Of a stretch of 64,000 nt of DNA, positions 8,063-15,329 are shown piece by piece. The DNA is from Mesorhizobium sp. J428 (GTDB taxonomy: Bacteria > Pseudomonadota > Alphaproteobacteria > Rhizobiales > Rhizobiaceae), in assembly GCF_024699925.1 (NCBI RefSeq), contig NZ_JAJOMX010000001.1:5251804-5315803 (forward strand), read 5' to 3'. The number at the start of each line of letters is the position of its first letter. The stretch's first letter is position 1. A program made the translations under genes and the position numbers. Below the pieces are notes generated by a model that worked only from the letters and a program-made list of their open reading frames with translations, ran no database searches and was not told where the DNA came from.

Positions 8063-8920
8063 CTACGACGTCGGGCGGAACATCACGTCCAGCGGATCGA
8101 ATTTCAGTCCGACCTCGCGGCCGTTGACGAAGACGAGGTCGGACAGCTTCTGGAAGTGCTGCCCGCTCGAGATCACCGTGAACGGGTCGCGCTTGCCGGT
8201 CAGCCATTGCCCGAGATTGGCAATGTCGTCGCTCTCCTCGCAGAAATTCACGAGCCGCCGGAAGAGCTTCGGCAGGATCACCGCCTCCTCCAGGATCGTG
8301 CGCGGGCCCCAGAACTGGAAGCCGGGACTGCGGTCGAAGGCCCAGATGCCACGCTTGTCCTCGATCGCGGCCGCCGCGGCCCGCGAGATCGCGGCGAGAC
8401 CGGTCTCGTTTGTGGTCGTATAAAAGGTCGGATAGACGAGCCCTTCCGCGGCGAGCTTGTAGTTGATCGTCATCTCGACGATCGCATCGGTCAGCGCCGG
8501 CAGTTCGGCGCCGTCCGCCAGCCCGTGATCGCCGAGCAGCGCATAGGCGATCGGGCGGTCGTAGCCGTCGACATCCGCCGCGACGATCGCGCCCTCGACC
8601 GAATCCCCGGCCGTGACGATCTTGGTGAAGTTGAGGTTGTAGGTCAGCACCGGTATGCCGAAGGCCCGCAGCAATGCGTCCGTGGCGGATTTCGCGATGG
8701 CAAGCGGCTGGGCGAAACCCTCGTAATGCGTCTCGAGCGAATCGATCCCCTCGATGCGCAGCTGTATCGGGCGGTTCTTCTCCGGCGTCGGCTTGCGGAA
8801 GTCGCGGCCCCAATCGAAGAAATCCCAGTTCGCCGTATTGTTCGCCTGGAAGGCGATCGAATCACCGTCAGGCGAGCGATTCTTGACGTGGTACGTCCCC
8901 TTGATCACCTTGCTCGGCAT
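8063..8920 (-). CDS. uncharacterised protein with SNase-like N-terminal motif
   Basis: 285 residues, not recognised as a named family. The first 70 residues look like an SNase/thermonuclease fold: KNRSPDGDSIAFQA matches the D-G-D-T/S loop and LRIEGIDSLETHY matches R-x-x-G-I-D-x-x-E-T. The rest is a long alpha/beta region (YDRPIAYALLGDHGLADGAEL; GIWAFDRSPGFQFWGP) seen in no well-known nuclease. No signal peptide. GGGAGAGG precedes the ATG at 8920. It lies upstream of gatB on the same strand with a gap of about 65 bases. Possibly a DNA- or RNA-processing enzyme; that is inference only. Confidence 0.55.
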   Translation of the reverse strand: MPSKVIKGTYHVKNRSPDGDSIAFQANNTANWDFFDWGRDFRKPTPEKNRPIQLRIEGIDSLETHYEGFAQPLAIAKSATDALLRAFGIPVLTYNLNFTKIVTAGDSVEGAIVAADVDGYDRPIAYALLGDHGLADGAELPALTDAIVEMTINYKLAAEGLVYPTFYTTTNETGLAAISRAAAAAIEDKRGIWAFDRSPGFQFWGPRTILEEAVILPKLFRRLVNFCEESDDIANLGQWLTGKRDPFTVISSGQHFQKLSDLVFVNGREVGLKFDPLDVMFRPTS

Positions 8921-9078
8921 CGAGCCTCTCCCGTCCGCGCATCATCACGCCAGCCGGCGCAGGCTGGTCCTGGATCATGACAGGAGAACTACACCTCGCC
9001 AGCGGGGCGCAGTCTGTCGGAGATTTCACTTTCGAGGCGACTTTTCCGCGGAACCCGCAGGCGCGACCGGTCGGGAGA

Positions 9079-9510
9079 TCAGACCGTCGCGATATACTGC
9101 TTGATCTCCTCGGCTTCCTTCTCGATGTCTTGGATGCGCCGCTTGACCACGTCGCCGATAGAGATGATGCCCGCCAGCACGCCGTTCTTCTCCACCGGCA
9201 GGTGGCGGAACCGGCTGCGCGTCATGATCTCCATGACCTCGTTGACAGTCGCGGATTCGCTGCAGGTCTTCACCTTGGCGGTCATGGCGGTCGACAGAGG
9301 TTTCTTCAGCGCTGCGGCACCGTGCTCGGCGATGACGCGGACGATGTCGCGCTCGGACAGGATGCCTTCGATCCGGCCGTTGCCGGATGTGACGACGAGC
9401 GCACCGATCTTGTACTGCGCAAGCGTCTTCACGGCGCTTTCGAGCGTCTCGGCCGAGGTGAGTGTCACCACGTTGCGGCCCTTTTCCTCGAGAATAGCCT
9501 TCACCGTCAT
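9079..9510 (-). CDS. tandem CBS domain protein
   Basis: 143 residues made almost wholly of two CBS domains: GALVVTSGNGRIEGILSERDIVRVIAE (first) and FRHLPVEKNGVLAGIISIGDVVKRRI (second). Such stand-alone CBS pairs bind adenine nucleotides and act as energy sensors. The start at MTVKAIL (9510) is set by a strong GGAGGAAGACG site; an upstream in-frame ATG at 9543 has none. No signal peptide. Confidence 0.9.
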   Translation of the reverse strand: MTVKAILEEKGRNVVTLTSAETLESAVKTLAQYKIGALVVTSGNGRIEGILSERDIVRVIAEHGAAALKKPLSTAMTAKVKTCSESATVNEVMEIMTRSRFRHLPVEKNGVLAGIISIGDVVKRRIQDIEKEAEEIKQYIATV

Positions 9511-9597
9511 CGTCTTCCTCCTTTCAATGACGGCCGACGCCACTCCCCCAACTTGATAGGCGCTGGCCGGAGAACGGATGGTGCGCCCGGATTCGGG

Positions 9598-10359
9598 TCA
9601 TTGCAAGGCCGTTGAGCCCGAGGCGCGCGACGGCAACCTGTCGAACAGGCCGATGCCGAACAGTCCGGCCAGCATGCCGCCGATATGCGCCTCCCAGGCG
9701 ATCGATCCTTCACTGCCGGATAGATCGAGGCCCGCACCTGCCGCGAAGTTGATGGCGAGCCAGACGCCGAGGAAGATGAGAACCGCCCGCGAGCGGAGCG
9801 TTTCGCCGAGGCTGAGCCGCGGCCCCGCGAAGATGGGAAGGCGGTGGGAGCGGTCGACGCGGAATCCGAACCGCGCCGCTGCTCCCATCATGCCGGAGAT
9901 CGCGCCAGACGCGCCGATGACCGGAACCATGTCGTCCGGCCGCGCGGCGAAATGGAGAAGCAGTGAACCGACGGTCGCGAAGCACCAGAACAACACGAAC
10001 CGCACGACACCGATGCGGGTCGCCAGCGGCGAGGCGAACGCCGCCATCCAGACCATATTCAGGATGAGGTGCATCCACCCGGCATGGAGCAGCGAAGAGG
10101 TGAACGGGCTGGTAAAGGCGTAGACGTCGAGGTCGTAGCCGCCGGTGTAGCGGACGGGAAAGAAGGCACCGTTCAGGATCAGCTCGTAATTCTGCTGCGG
10201 CGTCAGCACGTAGACGCGCGCCAGATGAATGCCGACGCAGAGAATGATGAAGACGATTACGACCCCGGGCAGGTTGAACAGCGGCTCGCGTCCCCCACGA
10301 CCGGATGGCATCGCGTCGGGCGCCTCGGCAGACTGTTCGGTGCGGTCGGAATCGGTCAT
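9598..10359 (-). CDS. rhomboid family intramembrane serine protease
   Basis: 253 residues with about six membrane segments. The catalytic Ser sits in GASGAISGMMG and the catalytic His in AHIGGMLAGLFG; the HLILNMVWM segment supplies the helix-2 His/Asn. The cytosolic N-terminus is polar and acidic (MTDSDRTEQSAEAPDAMPSG). Rhomboids cut transmembrane substrates in the inner membrane; the substrate here is unknown. Start chosen at 10359 because upstream in-frame sequence crosses a terminator-like hairpin (10434-10463). Confidence 0.9.
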   Translation of the reverse strand: MTDSDRTEQSAEAPDAMPSGRGGREPLFNLPGVVIVFIILCVGIHLARVYVLTPQQNYELILNGAFFPVRYTGGYDLDVYAFTSPFTSSLLHAGWMHLILNMVWMAAFASPLATRIGVVRFVLFWCFATVGSLLLHFAARPDDMVPVIGASGAISGMMGAAARFGFRVDRSHRLPIFAGPRLSLGETLRSRAVLIFLGVWLAINFAAGAGLDLSGSEGSIAWEAHIGGMLAGLFGIGLFDRLPSRASGSTALQ

Positions 10360-10433
10360 CGGATGTGAGTCGCCTCGTTGCAGCGACTCATATAGCAATG
10401 GTGCCTGTCGATTGCCCCGGATGGTTAAAGAAA

Positions 10434-10463
10434 AAGCCGTCCGAGGTTGCCCTCGAACGGCTT
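10434..10463 (-). terminator. Rho-independent terminator reading leftward
   Basis: On the minus strand a 12-bp stem (7 bp + one mismatch + 5 bp) with a 4-base loop is followed at once by TTTTTC, the classic intrinsic terminator. No annotated minus-strand gene lies directly upstream of it: the next gene to the right (10730) runs the other way. It therefore ends either an unannotated small transcript or an attenuated leader of the rhomboid gene. Confidence 0.65.
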
Positions 10464-10729
10464 GGTCGAGCCCCCAGCCCACCCAAACGATTGCGGCTCT
10501 CGCCGCGAAAAGTGCTGCAAAGCCAATGGCTTCGTGATGTGGTCATTGTTTCGCAGTTTTTCCGGCCGCTGGCAACGGTAACCCAAAATTAACCTTAACG
10601 GTCCGGCGCTGTTAACAATCTTGCCCCTGTGCTGGCACGGAACCTGCAACGTCCGGCATGAAGGTCACCGGTGGGCGCGACGCTGTTCCCCGTTGGCACA
10701 TTCGGGAACTGTCCGAGCGGAGCAGGTGC

Positions 10730-11371
10730 ATGAGACTCAAGGGATCGATCGAGCTGTTCCAGTATTGGGACAGACTCCGCAGCGGGCGCCCTGCCCCGAC
10801 GCGCACAGAGATCGAGCCGGCCGACATCAAGTCGCTGCTCGCCGACACGTTCATCCTGGAGAAGGACGCGCGCGGTGAGGCTGTATTCCGTCTTGCCGGC
10901 ACCCGGCTGTGCGCCACCTTCGGGCGTGAGCTGAAAGGGTTCACCTTCTCCTCGCTCTGGCTGCAGAAGGACGAGCGCGTGGTCGCCCGCCTCGCGCATG
11001 GCGCGTTCCTCGCAAAGTCGGTGGTGGTGATCAGCTTCGACGGCGTGAGCCGGAACGGACGGTCCAACAGCTTCGAACTCCTGCTCCTGCCGCTCGACGG
11101 CGGTGTGCAGCATCCACGGTCGCTCGGCGCGATCACACCCGTCGAAAGGCCGTACTGGCTGGGCGCGGATCCCGTCGTCGAATGCCGGATCACCTCGCTG
11201 CGCGTCGTCGACCCGGAGCGCGAGCCGCTCTTCCTTGCCAACCGGCCGGCGGTTCCCGTTCCCTCCCTGTCTCCGTCGCTCGAAGCGGCTGACACCGCGA
11301 TCCGACCCGGTGCGCGAGGCCGCAGAATCCGCCATCTTCTGGTGCTCGACGGCGGGCGCGAAGGACGCTGA
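10730..11371 (+). CDS. PAS domain protein (PAS_5 type)
   Basis: 213 residues. The sequence follows the alphaproteobacterial PAS_5 family: LFQYWDRLRSGRPAPTRTEIEPADIKSLLADTFILE, then FRLAGTRLCATFGRELKGFTFSSLWL. There is no output domain, so it probably senses or adapts for a partner. The start at MRLKGSIELF has GGAG upstream; an earlier in-frame ATG at 10658 is less likely. Immediately downstream is the double PilZ protein, which suggests a link with second-messenger control of the envelope. Confidence 0.8.
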   Translation: MRLKGSIELFQYWDRLRSGRPAPTRTEIEPADIKSLLADTFILEKDARGEAVFRLAGTRLCATFGRELKGFTFSSLWLQKDERVVARLAHGAFLAKSVVVISFDGVSRNGRSNSFELLLLPLDGGVQHPRSLGAITPVERPYWLGADPVVECRITSLRVVDPEREPLFLANRPAVPVPSLSPSLEAADTAIRPGARGRRIRHLLVLDGGREGR

Positions 11372-11490
11372 ATACGCCTCATTTGCCGGGCATTCGGGGC
11401 TCCCGACTTACGCGCTATTAACCTATTTCGACCTAAAGTCTTGGCAGAACGTGCGCGCGGGCGCACCGTCTCCCAACGTGGTCGAGGCCA

Positions 11491-12120
11491 GTGACAGCAA
11501 TGACGTCTGCCGCCATGGATTTTTCCCAAGCCAAGGCTGAAAGGCGGAATTTCCAGCGCGTGCGCGTCAAGATCTATGGCCGTTTCATGCTGGAGGACCG
11601 CTCCGAGCATCCCTGCCAGGTTCTCGACATGTCGCCGGGCAATGTGCTTCTGCGCGCCGACCGCATCGGCCAGCCGGGCGAGAAGGTCATCGCCTATATC
11701 GACCATATCGGCCGTATCGAAGGCGTCGTCACGCGCACCCAGGCCGATGGCTTCGCCATGACCATTGTCGCCTCCGATCGCAAGAAGGACAAGCTTGCCG
11801 CCCAGTTGACCTGGCTCGCGAACAAGCATGAGCTCGACCTGCCGGAGGACCGCCGCCATGAGCGTATCGCGCCGCGTAACCCGATCAGCGTCATACAGCT
11901 CGCCGATGGCCGCCAATATCAATGCCGCATCATCGACCTGTCGCTCTCGGGCGCCGCGATCGAAATCGACGTCAAGCCGGCGCTCGGCACGCAGGTCATC
12001 CTCGGCACAATGCGCGGGCAGGTCGTTCGTCACTTCGAGGACGGCGTCGCCGTCGAGTTCGCGGTGATCCAGCGGCCGGAATCCCTCGAGGCCGAGTTCA
12101 GCGTCGGACGCGACCTCTAG
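11491..12120 (+). CDS. tandem PilZ domain protein (c-di-GMP binding)
   Basis: About 209 residues with two PilZ domains. Domain 1 has the Arg motif RRNFQR and then LDMSPGN; domain 2 has RRHER and then IDLSLSGA. PilZ domains bind c-di-GMP through RxxxR and D/N-x-S-x-x-G. The second motif is intact in domain 2, but in domain 1 its final Gly is Asn, so domain 2 is the likelier ligand site. Start is uncertain: GTG 11491, ATG 11500 and ATG 11515 are in frame. A strong terminator follows at 12147. Confidence 0.85.
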   Translation: MTAMTSAAMDFSQAKAERRNFQRVRVKIYGRFMLEDRSEHPCQVLDMSPGNVLLRADRIGQPGEKVIAYIDHIGRIEGVVTRTQADGFAMTIVASDRKKDKLAAQLTWLANKHELDLPEDRRHERIAPRNPISVIQLADGRQYQCRIIDLSLSGAAIEIDVKPALGTQVILGTMRGQVVRHFEDGVAVEFAVIQRPESLEAEFSVGRDL

Positions 12121-12146
12121 CTCACCGTACTATTCACCTTCCAGTC

Positions 12147-12171
12147 AGGCCGGGCTCGTCCCGGCCTTTTT
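12147..12171 (+). terminator. Rho-independent terminator after the PilZ gene
   Basis: An 8-bp GC stem (AGGCCGGG / CCCGGCCT) with a CTCGT loop is followed by five T. It lies 27 bases after the PilZ stop codon. Confidence 0.9.
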
Positions 12172-12240
12172 CGTTCGCGGCGCTCCGTCCGGGAGCATTC
12201 CGCTGGCGCCCCTGCACGCCAAGATAAGCCATTGCCTTGA

Positions 12241-12295
12241 AGCATCAAATTTTACATAAATTCTATTCTTATTTTATATTTGTTCTATTCTAGTT
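12241..12295 (+). promoter_or_regulatory. A+T-rich promoter region of the BTLCP gene
   Basis: A sharply A+T-rich stretch (many TTTTA, TTCTAT, TATATT words) in otherwise GC-rich DNA, lying between a terminator and the BTLCP gene. No single -35/-10 pair can be fixed, but the base composition suggests an UP-element or promoter, or a binding site for an H-NS-like or MucR-type protein. Confidence 0.4.
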
Positions 12296-12374
12296 CGCTT
12301 CAATCTGTACTTCGGACTTTTGCGCCGAATAAATCCGAACCTGTCATTGTCATCTCGAACGGGGAGACAGGGAC

Positions 12375-12980
12375 ATGGGGACAATCAAGACTTTCCTGCT
12401 GCTTGCCGCGACGACCGCAGCTGCGTTCGGCTTTGCGGGTTCCGCAAGCGCTGCGCCGAACTTCATGCCGGGCGGCGAACGGACCACCCAGCCGATCGGA
12501 CACTATGAATTCTGCCGGCGCGTGCCGCAGGAATGCGCGCAGAAGACACCCAAGACAAATCCGGTCGAGCTGAGCCGCAAGCTCTGGGCCAAGATGGTCG
12601 ACATCAATAGCACCGTCAACACGGTGATCGCGCCGCGCACCGACATGGAGATGTGGGGCCAGGAAGAATACTGGTCCTACCCGGACAGCGAGGGCGACTG
12701 CGAGGATTACGTCCTGGAGAAGCGCCGCCAGCTGATGGCGCTCGGCGTGCCCGCCGGCAACCTGCTCATCACCGTGGTGCGGCAGCCCAACGGTGACGGC
12801 CACGCTGTCCTGACGGTGCGCACCAGCCTGGGCGACTTCGTGCTCGACAATCTCGAGCCGAGGATCCTGGCCTGGACCGACACCGACTACACGTTCCTGA
12901 AGCGCCAGTCCGAGCGGAACTCGGGTATCTGGATCGCCGTCAACGATGACCGCCCAGTCGCCGTCGGCAGCGTGAAGTAG
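12375..12980 (+). CDS. bacterial transglutaminase-like cysteine proteinase (BTLCP) family protein
   Basis: 201 residues with a Sec signal peptide cleaved after GSASA. The catalytic triad of the BTLCP/LapG-related fold is visible: Cys in EGDCEDYVLEKRRQL, His in GDGHAVLTVRT, Asp in DFVLDNLEP. LapG-type members cut adhesins in the periplasm under c-di-GMP control, and a PilZ gene lies just upstream; a role in surface adhesion is plausible but not shown. No LapD partner is in the window. GGGAGACAGGGAC precedes the ATG. Confidence 0.9.
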   Translation: MGTIKTFLLLAATTAAAFGFAGSASAAPNFMPGGERTTQPIGHYEFCRRVPQECAQKTPKTNPVELSRKLWAKMVDINSTVNTVIAPRTDMEMWGQEEYWSYPDSEGDCEDYVLEKRRQLMALGVPAGNLLITVVRQPNGDGHAVLTVRTSLGDFVLDNLEPRILAWTDTDYTFLKRQSERNSGIWIAVNDDRPVAVGSVK

Positions 12981-13037
12981 GGAGCAGCGACAACCCGGTC
13001 GAGTCCCCACCCTCCCCGTCCCCAACGACCGGGTTCA

Positions 13038-13075
13038 GGAGCCGGCCCATGTCCCCGGGCCGGCTCCGCCTTTTT
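13038..13075 (+). terminator. Rho-independent terminator after the BTLCP gene
   Basis: An 11-bp GC-rich stem (13038-13048 with 13057-13067), an 8-base loop, then GCCTTTTT. It ends the BTLCP transcript before the convergent carbonic anhydrase gene. Confidence 0.9.
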
Positions 13076-13117
13076 CTGGAGCCTGCCTAGGCCGGCAGCC
13101 GTCACATGACGGTCGGG

Positions 13118-13648
13118 TCAGTCGACCTTCTTCAGGCCCTTCATGAAGCGCTTGCCGTTGTCGACATAGTGCTGAGCCGATGTCCTCAGCCGGTCCGCCG
13201 CAGCATCGTCGAGCGTGCGCACGGCCTTGGCGGGCGAGCCGACGATCAGCGAATTGTCGGGAAACTCCTTACCCTCGGTCACCAGCGCTCCGGCGCCGAC
13301 GAGGCAGTTCCTGCCGATCTTCGCGCCGTTGAGGATGATCGCGCCCATGCCGACCAGCGAGTTGTCGCCGATGGTACAGCCGTGCAGCATGGCGCGATGG
13401 CCGATCGTGCAGCCTTCGCCGATCGTCAGCGGATAGCCGGGATCGGAATGCATGATCGTGTGTTCCTGCACGTTGGTGCGCGCGCCGATCCTGATCTTCT
13501 CGTTGTCGCCGCGGATGGCCGTGCCGAACCAGATCGAGACATCGCGTCCGACTGCGATGTTGCCGATCAAGGTGGCGTCGGGGGCAATGAAATTGCTCTC
13601 GCGCTCCTCGAATTCCGGGCTCTTACCGTCGATCGCGTAGATTGGCAT
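13118..13648 (-). CDS. gamma-class carbonic anhydrase family protein
   Basis: 176 residues forming a left-handed beta-helix of hexapeptide repeats (IGNIAVGRDVSIW, IGARTNVQEHTI, IGHRAMLHGCTI). The three metal-binding His fall in QEHTIMH and GHRAMLH, and the family Arg/Asp in AIRGDNEKI. It matches YrdA/PaaY-type proteins that reversibly hydrate CO2 or are of uncertain activity. GGAGG lies before the ATG. The small membrane protein gene lies upstream on the same strand. Confidence 0.9.
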   Translation of the reverse strand: MPIYAIDGKSPEFEERESNFIAPDATLIGNIAVGRDVSIWFGTAIRGDNEKIRIGARTNVQEHTIMHSDPGYPLTIGEGCTIGHRAMLHGCTIGDNSLVGMGAIILNGAKIGRNCLVGAGALVTEGKEFPDNSLIVGSPAKAVRTLDDAAADRLRTSAQHYVDNGKRFMKGLKKVD

Positions 13649-13678
13649 GCAGTCCTCCGTTCGCTGTCGCCGAGCGAC

Positions 13679-13999
13679 CTATCCGCCCGCAAGCAGGATC
13701 GCAAGCTCCGTGGCCAAAATGCCGGTCGCCAGCGTCCACCCTGCTCCGATGATAAGGCAGATCGAAAGGGTGGTAAGTCCGACTCGCCCGCGCCGGCGTG
13801 CCTCCAACGCGTCGTTGACGAGCATGAAGGGGCCCGCAGTGAGGCTCGCGGCTAGCGACAGCGCGATACGCCGGCGGTCGACAAAGGGCGGCGCCAGCCG
13901 CAGGGGCGCTCCGGTTGCGATCTCCATTGCCGATCCGGCAAAGCCGGCGATGGTCAAACCCACCGCGAAGGCAAAGGAGAAGGCCCAGATCTGGTCCAT
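13679..13999 (-). CDS. small membrane protein, 106 aa
   Basis: Not assigned to a family with confidence. Three hydrophobic segments: FSFAFAVGLTIAGFAGSA, LSLAASLTAGPFMLVNDAL and ICLIIGAGWTLATGILATEL, with a short basic loop (EARRRGRVG) between the second and third. The start at MDQIWAF has a strong GGGAGGTGAAC site. It is divergent from the membrane-anchored protein at 14108 and lies 30 bases upstream of the carbonic anhydrase gene, so the two may be co-transcribed. Confidence 0.6.
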   Translation of the reverse strand: MDQIWAFSFAFAVGLTIAGFAGSAMEIATGAPLRLAPPFVDRRRIALSLAASLTAGPFMLVNDALEARRRGRVGLTTLSICLIIGAGWTLATGILATELAILLAGG

Positions 14000-14107
14000 G
14001 TTCACCTCCCGTTTACCATGTTGGCCCAGTTTGGCCGTCAGGCGCGGCGCAATGGCCGTGCCGCTCGGCCTGTGCCGGCAAGGCACATCGAGATGCAGGA
14101 GAAGGAT

Positions 14108-14839
14108 GTGGCGACGGATACGGCGGCAGACCCGATATCGCGGCCCCTGCTCGATTCACGCTTCGCCTGGCGGGTCTTCTATGTCTTTGCAGCGCTTGCG
14201 CTGCTGTCGGTGGCGATCAGCGTGGCCGGACGCTTTGCCGGGCGCAGCATATCCATGGCCGGCCATACCGACGACACATCGGTCGCCGAGGTCGTGATCG
14301 GCAACAACGTCATCGCCGCGCCGCGAAACATGATCCGTTTCGAGACGGCGCGCCGGAACGGGGTCGCCTCCCGGCTCGATCTCTACATGCGCTGGCCGCA
14401 GCTCGATGGCTATACGGACGCGGCGCGCGACGACTTCAATCATGCAGCCGGCGAGCCGAACATCCTCTTTGCGTCGCTCTCGCCGCGGATGATGTCGCGC
14501 GATATGAGCGGCCGCTACGAACCGATCTATGCGCAGTTGACCGAGACGACGGACAAGACACTCCCCGGCGGGCTCCGGGTCCGGAACTTCAGCGTCAAAT
14601 CGGGCTACCTGAACGAGGTACTCGTCCTGGCCGAACGCCCTGGCGAGCCGCCCTATGTCGCGCGCTGCCTCGACGAAGCGTCCGCGGCAGGCTCGCTGGC
14701 TCCTTGCGAGCGCGACATCCATGTCGGCGACGACCTCAGCCTTACCTATCGCTTCCCGCGCCAGCTGCTGTCCGACTGGAAGGCGCTGGACGAAGCCATG
14801 CTGGCGAAGGTGACGGCGCTGCTGAAGACCGGAAACTGA
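14108..14839 (+). CDS. hypothetical single-TM exported protein
   Basis: 243 residues from a GTG at 14108, which has GGAG six bases upstream; an ATG at 14093 is in frame but overlaps that site. One membrane segment (VFYVFAALALLSVAISVAG) is followed by a periplasmic domain with two Cys (YVARCLDE, SLAPCERDIHV) that could form a disulfide. The domain includes LYMRWPQLDGYTDAARDDFN and YRFPRQLLSDWKALDEA. No known motif. The gene converges on the MerR regulator. Confidence 0.6.
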   Translation: MATDTAADPISRPLLDSRFAWRVFYVFAALALLSVAISVAGRFAGRSISMAGHTDDTSVAEVVIGNNVIAAPRNMIRFETARRNGVASRLDLYMRWPQLDGYTDAARDDFNHAAGEPNILFASLSPRMMSRDMSGRYEPIYAQLTETTDKTLPGGLRVRNFSVKSGYLNEVLVLAERPGEPPYVARCLDEASAAGSLAPCERDIHVGDDLSLTYRFPRQLLSDWKALDEAMLAKVTALLKTGN

Positions 14840-14863
14840 CGCCAGTCGATAGACCCGGTCGTC

Positions 14864-15253
14864 TCAGGTGTTGACGCCCAGCTCGGCAAGGCGCTCGACG
14901 CAGGACTCTTCGGCCTGGTCCAGCTCTGCCAGCGTCTCCTCGAGGTCCCGGCGCTTCTGGCGCAGGTCGCCTCGCTTCTCCTCGATACGCTTGATCAGGA
15001 GCTTGAGCTGGCCCGCCTCGCCCGGCGGCTCCTTGTACATCTGGATGATCTCGCGGATCTCGTTGATCGAGAAGCCGAGTCGCTTGCCACGCATGATCTG
15101 CTTGACGAGATGGCGGTCGGACGGCCGGAACAGCCGGGTCCGCCCCCGGCGCACCGGCTGGACCAGCCCCTCGTCCTCATAGAACCGCAAGGTGCGCGTC
15201 GAGATGTCGAACTCGCGCGTCAGCTCGGTGATCGTATAGTATTCACGCGCCAT
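14864..15253 (-). CDS. liuR: MerR family transcriptional regulator, LiuR-like
   Basis: 129 residues. The MerR winged-helix domain is clear (YYTITELTREFDISTRTLRFYEDEGL, then RRGRTRLFRPSDRH), followed by the dimer coiled coil (LIKRIEEKRGDLRQKRRDLEETLAELDQ). The RRGRTRLFRPSDRHLVKQI signature and the absence of metal-binding Cys at the end match the LiuR subgroup, which controls branched-chain amino acid and short acyl-CoA catabolism. Valine-degradation genes are present in the window (55.5-57.7 kb) but no matching operator was identified there. A palindrome lies just upstream (15303-15312). Confidence 0.75.
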   Translation of the reverse strand: MAREYYTITELTREFDISTRTLRFYEDEGLVQPVRRGRTRLFRPSDRHLVKQIMRGKRLGFSINEIREIIQMYKEPPGEAGQLKLLIKRIEEKRGDLRQKRRDLEETLAELDQAEESCVERLAELGVNT

Positions 15254-15302
15254 CGATACGGCCAAACTCCGGATTCCGTTCCGGAAAAAGCTTGGCATGG
15301 CA

Positions 15303-15319
15303 TTTACGTAAAAGTCAAT
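15303..15319 (-). promoter_or_regulatory. MerR-type promoter with TTTACGTAAA palindrome
   Basis: Reading leftward, TTGACT (complement of 15314-15319) is a good -35, followed at once by the perfect palindrome TTTACGTAAA (15303-15312). A palindrome in the spacer is what MerR regulators bind, and TTTACGTAAA resembles the half-sites of known LiuR operators. This suggests autoregulation; the -10 hexamer is poor. Confidence 0.5.
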
Positions 15320-15329
15320 CGCGGCTGCG

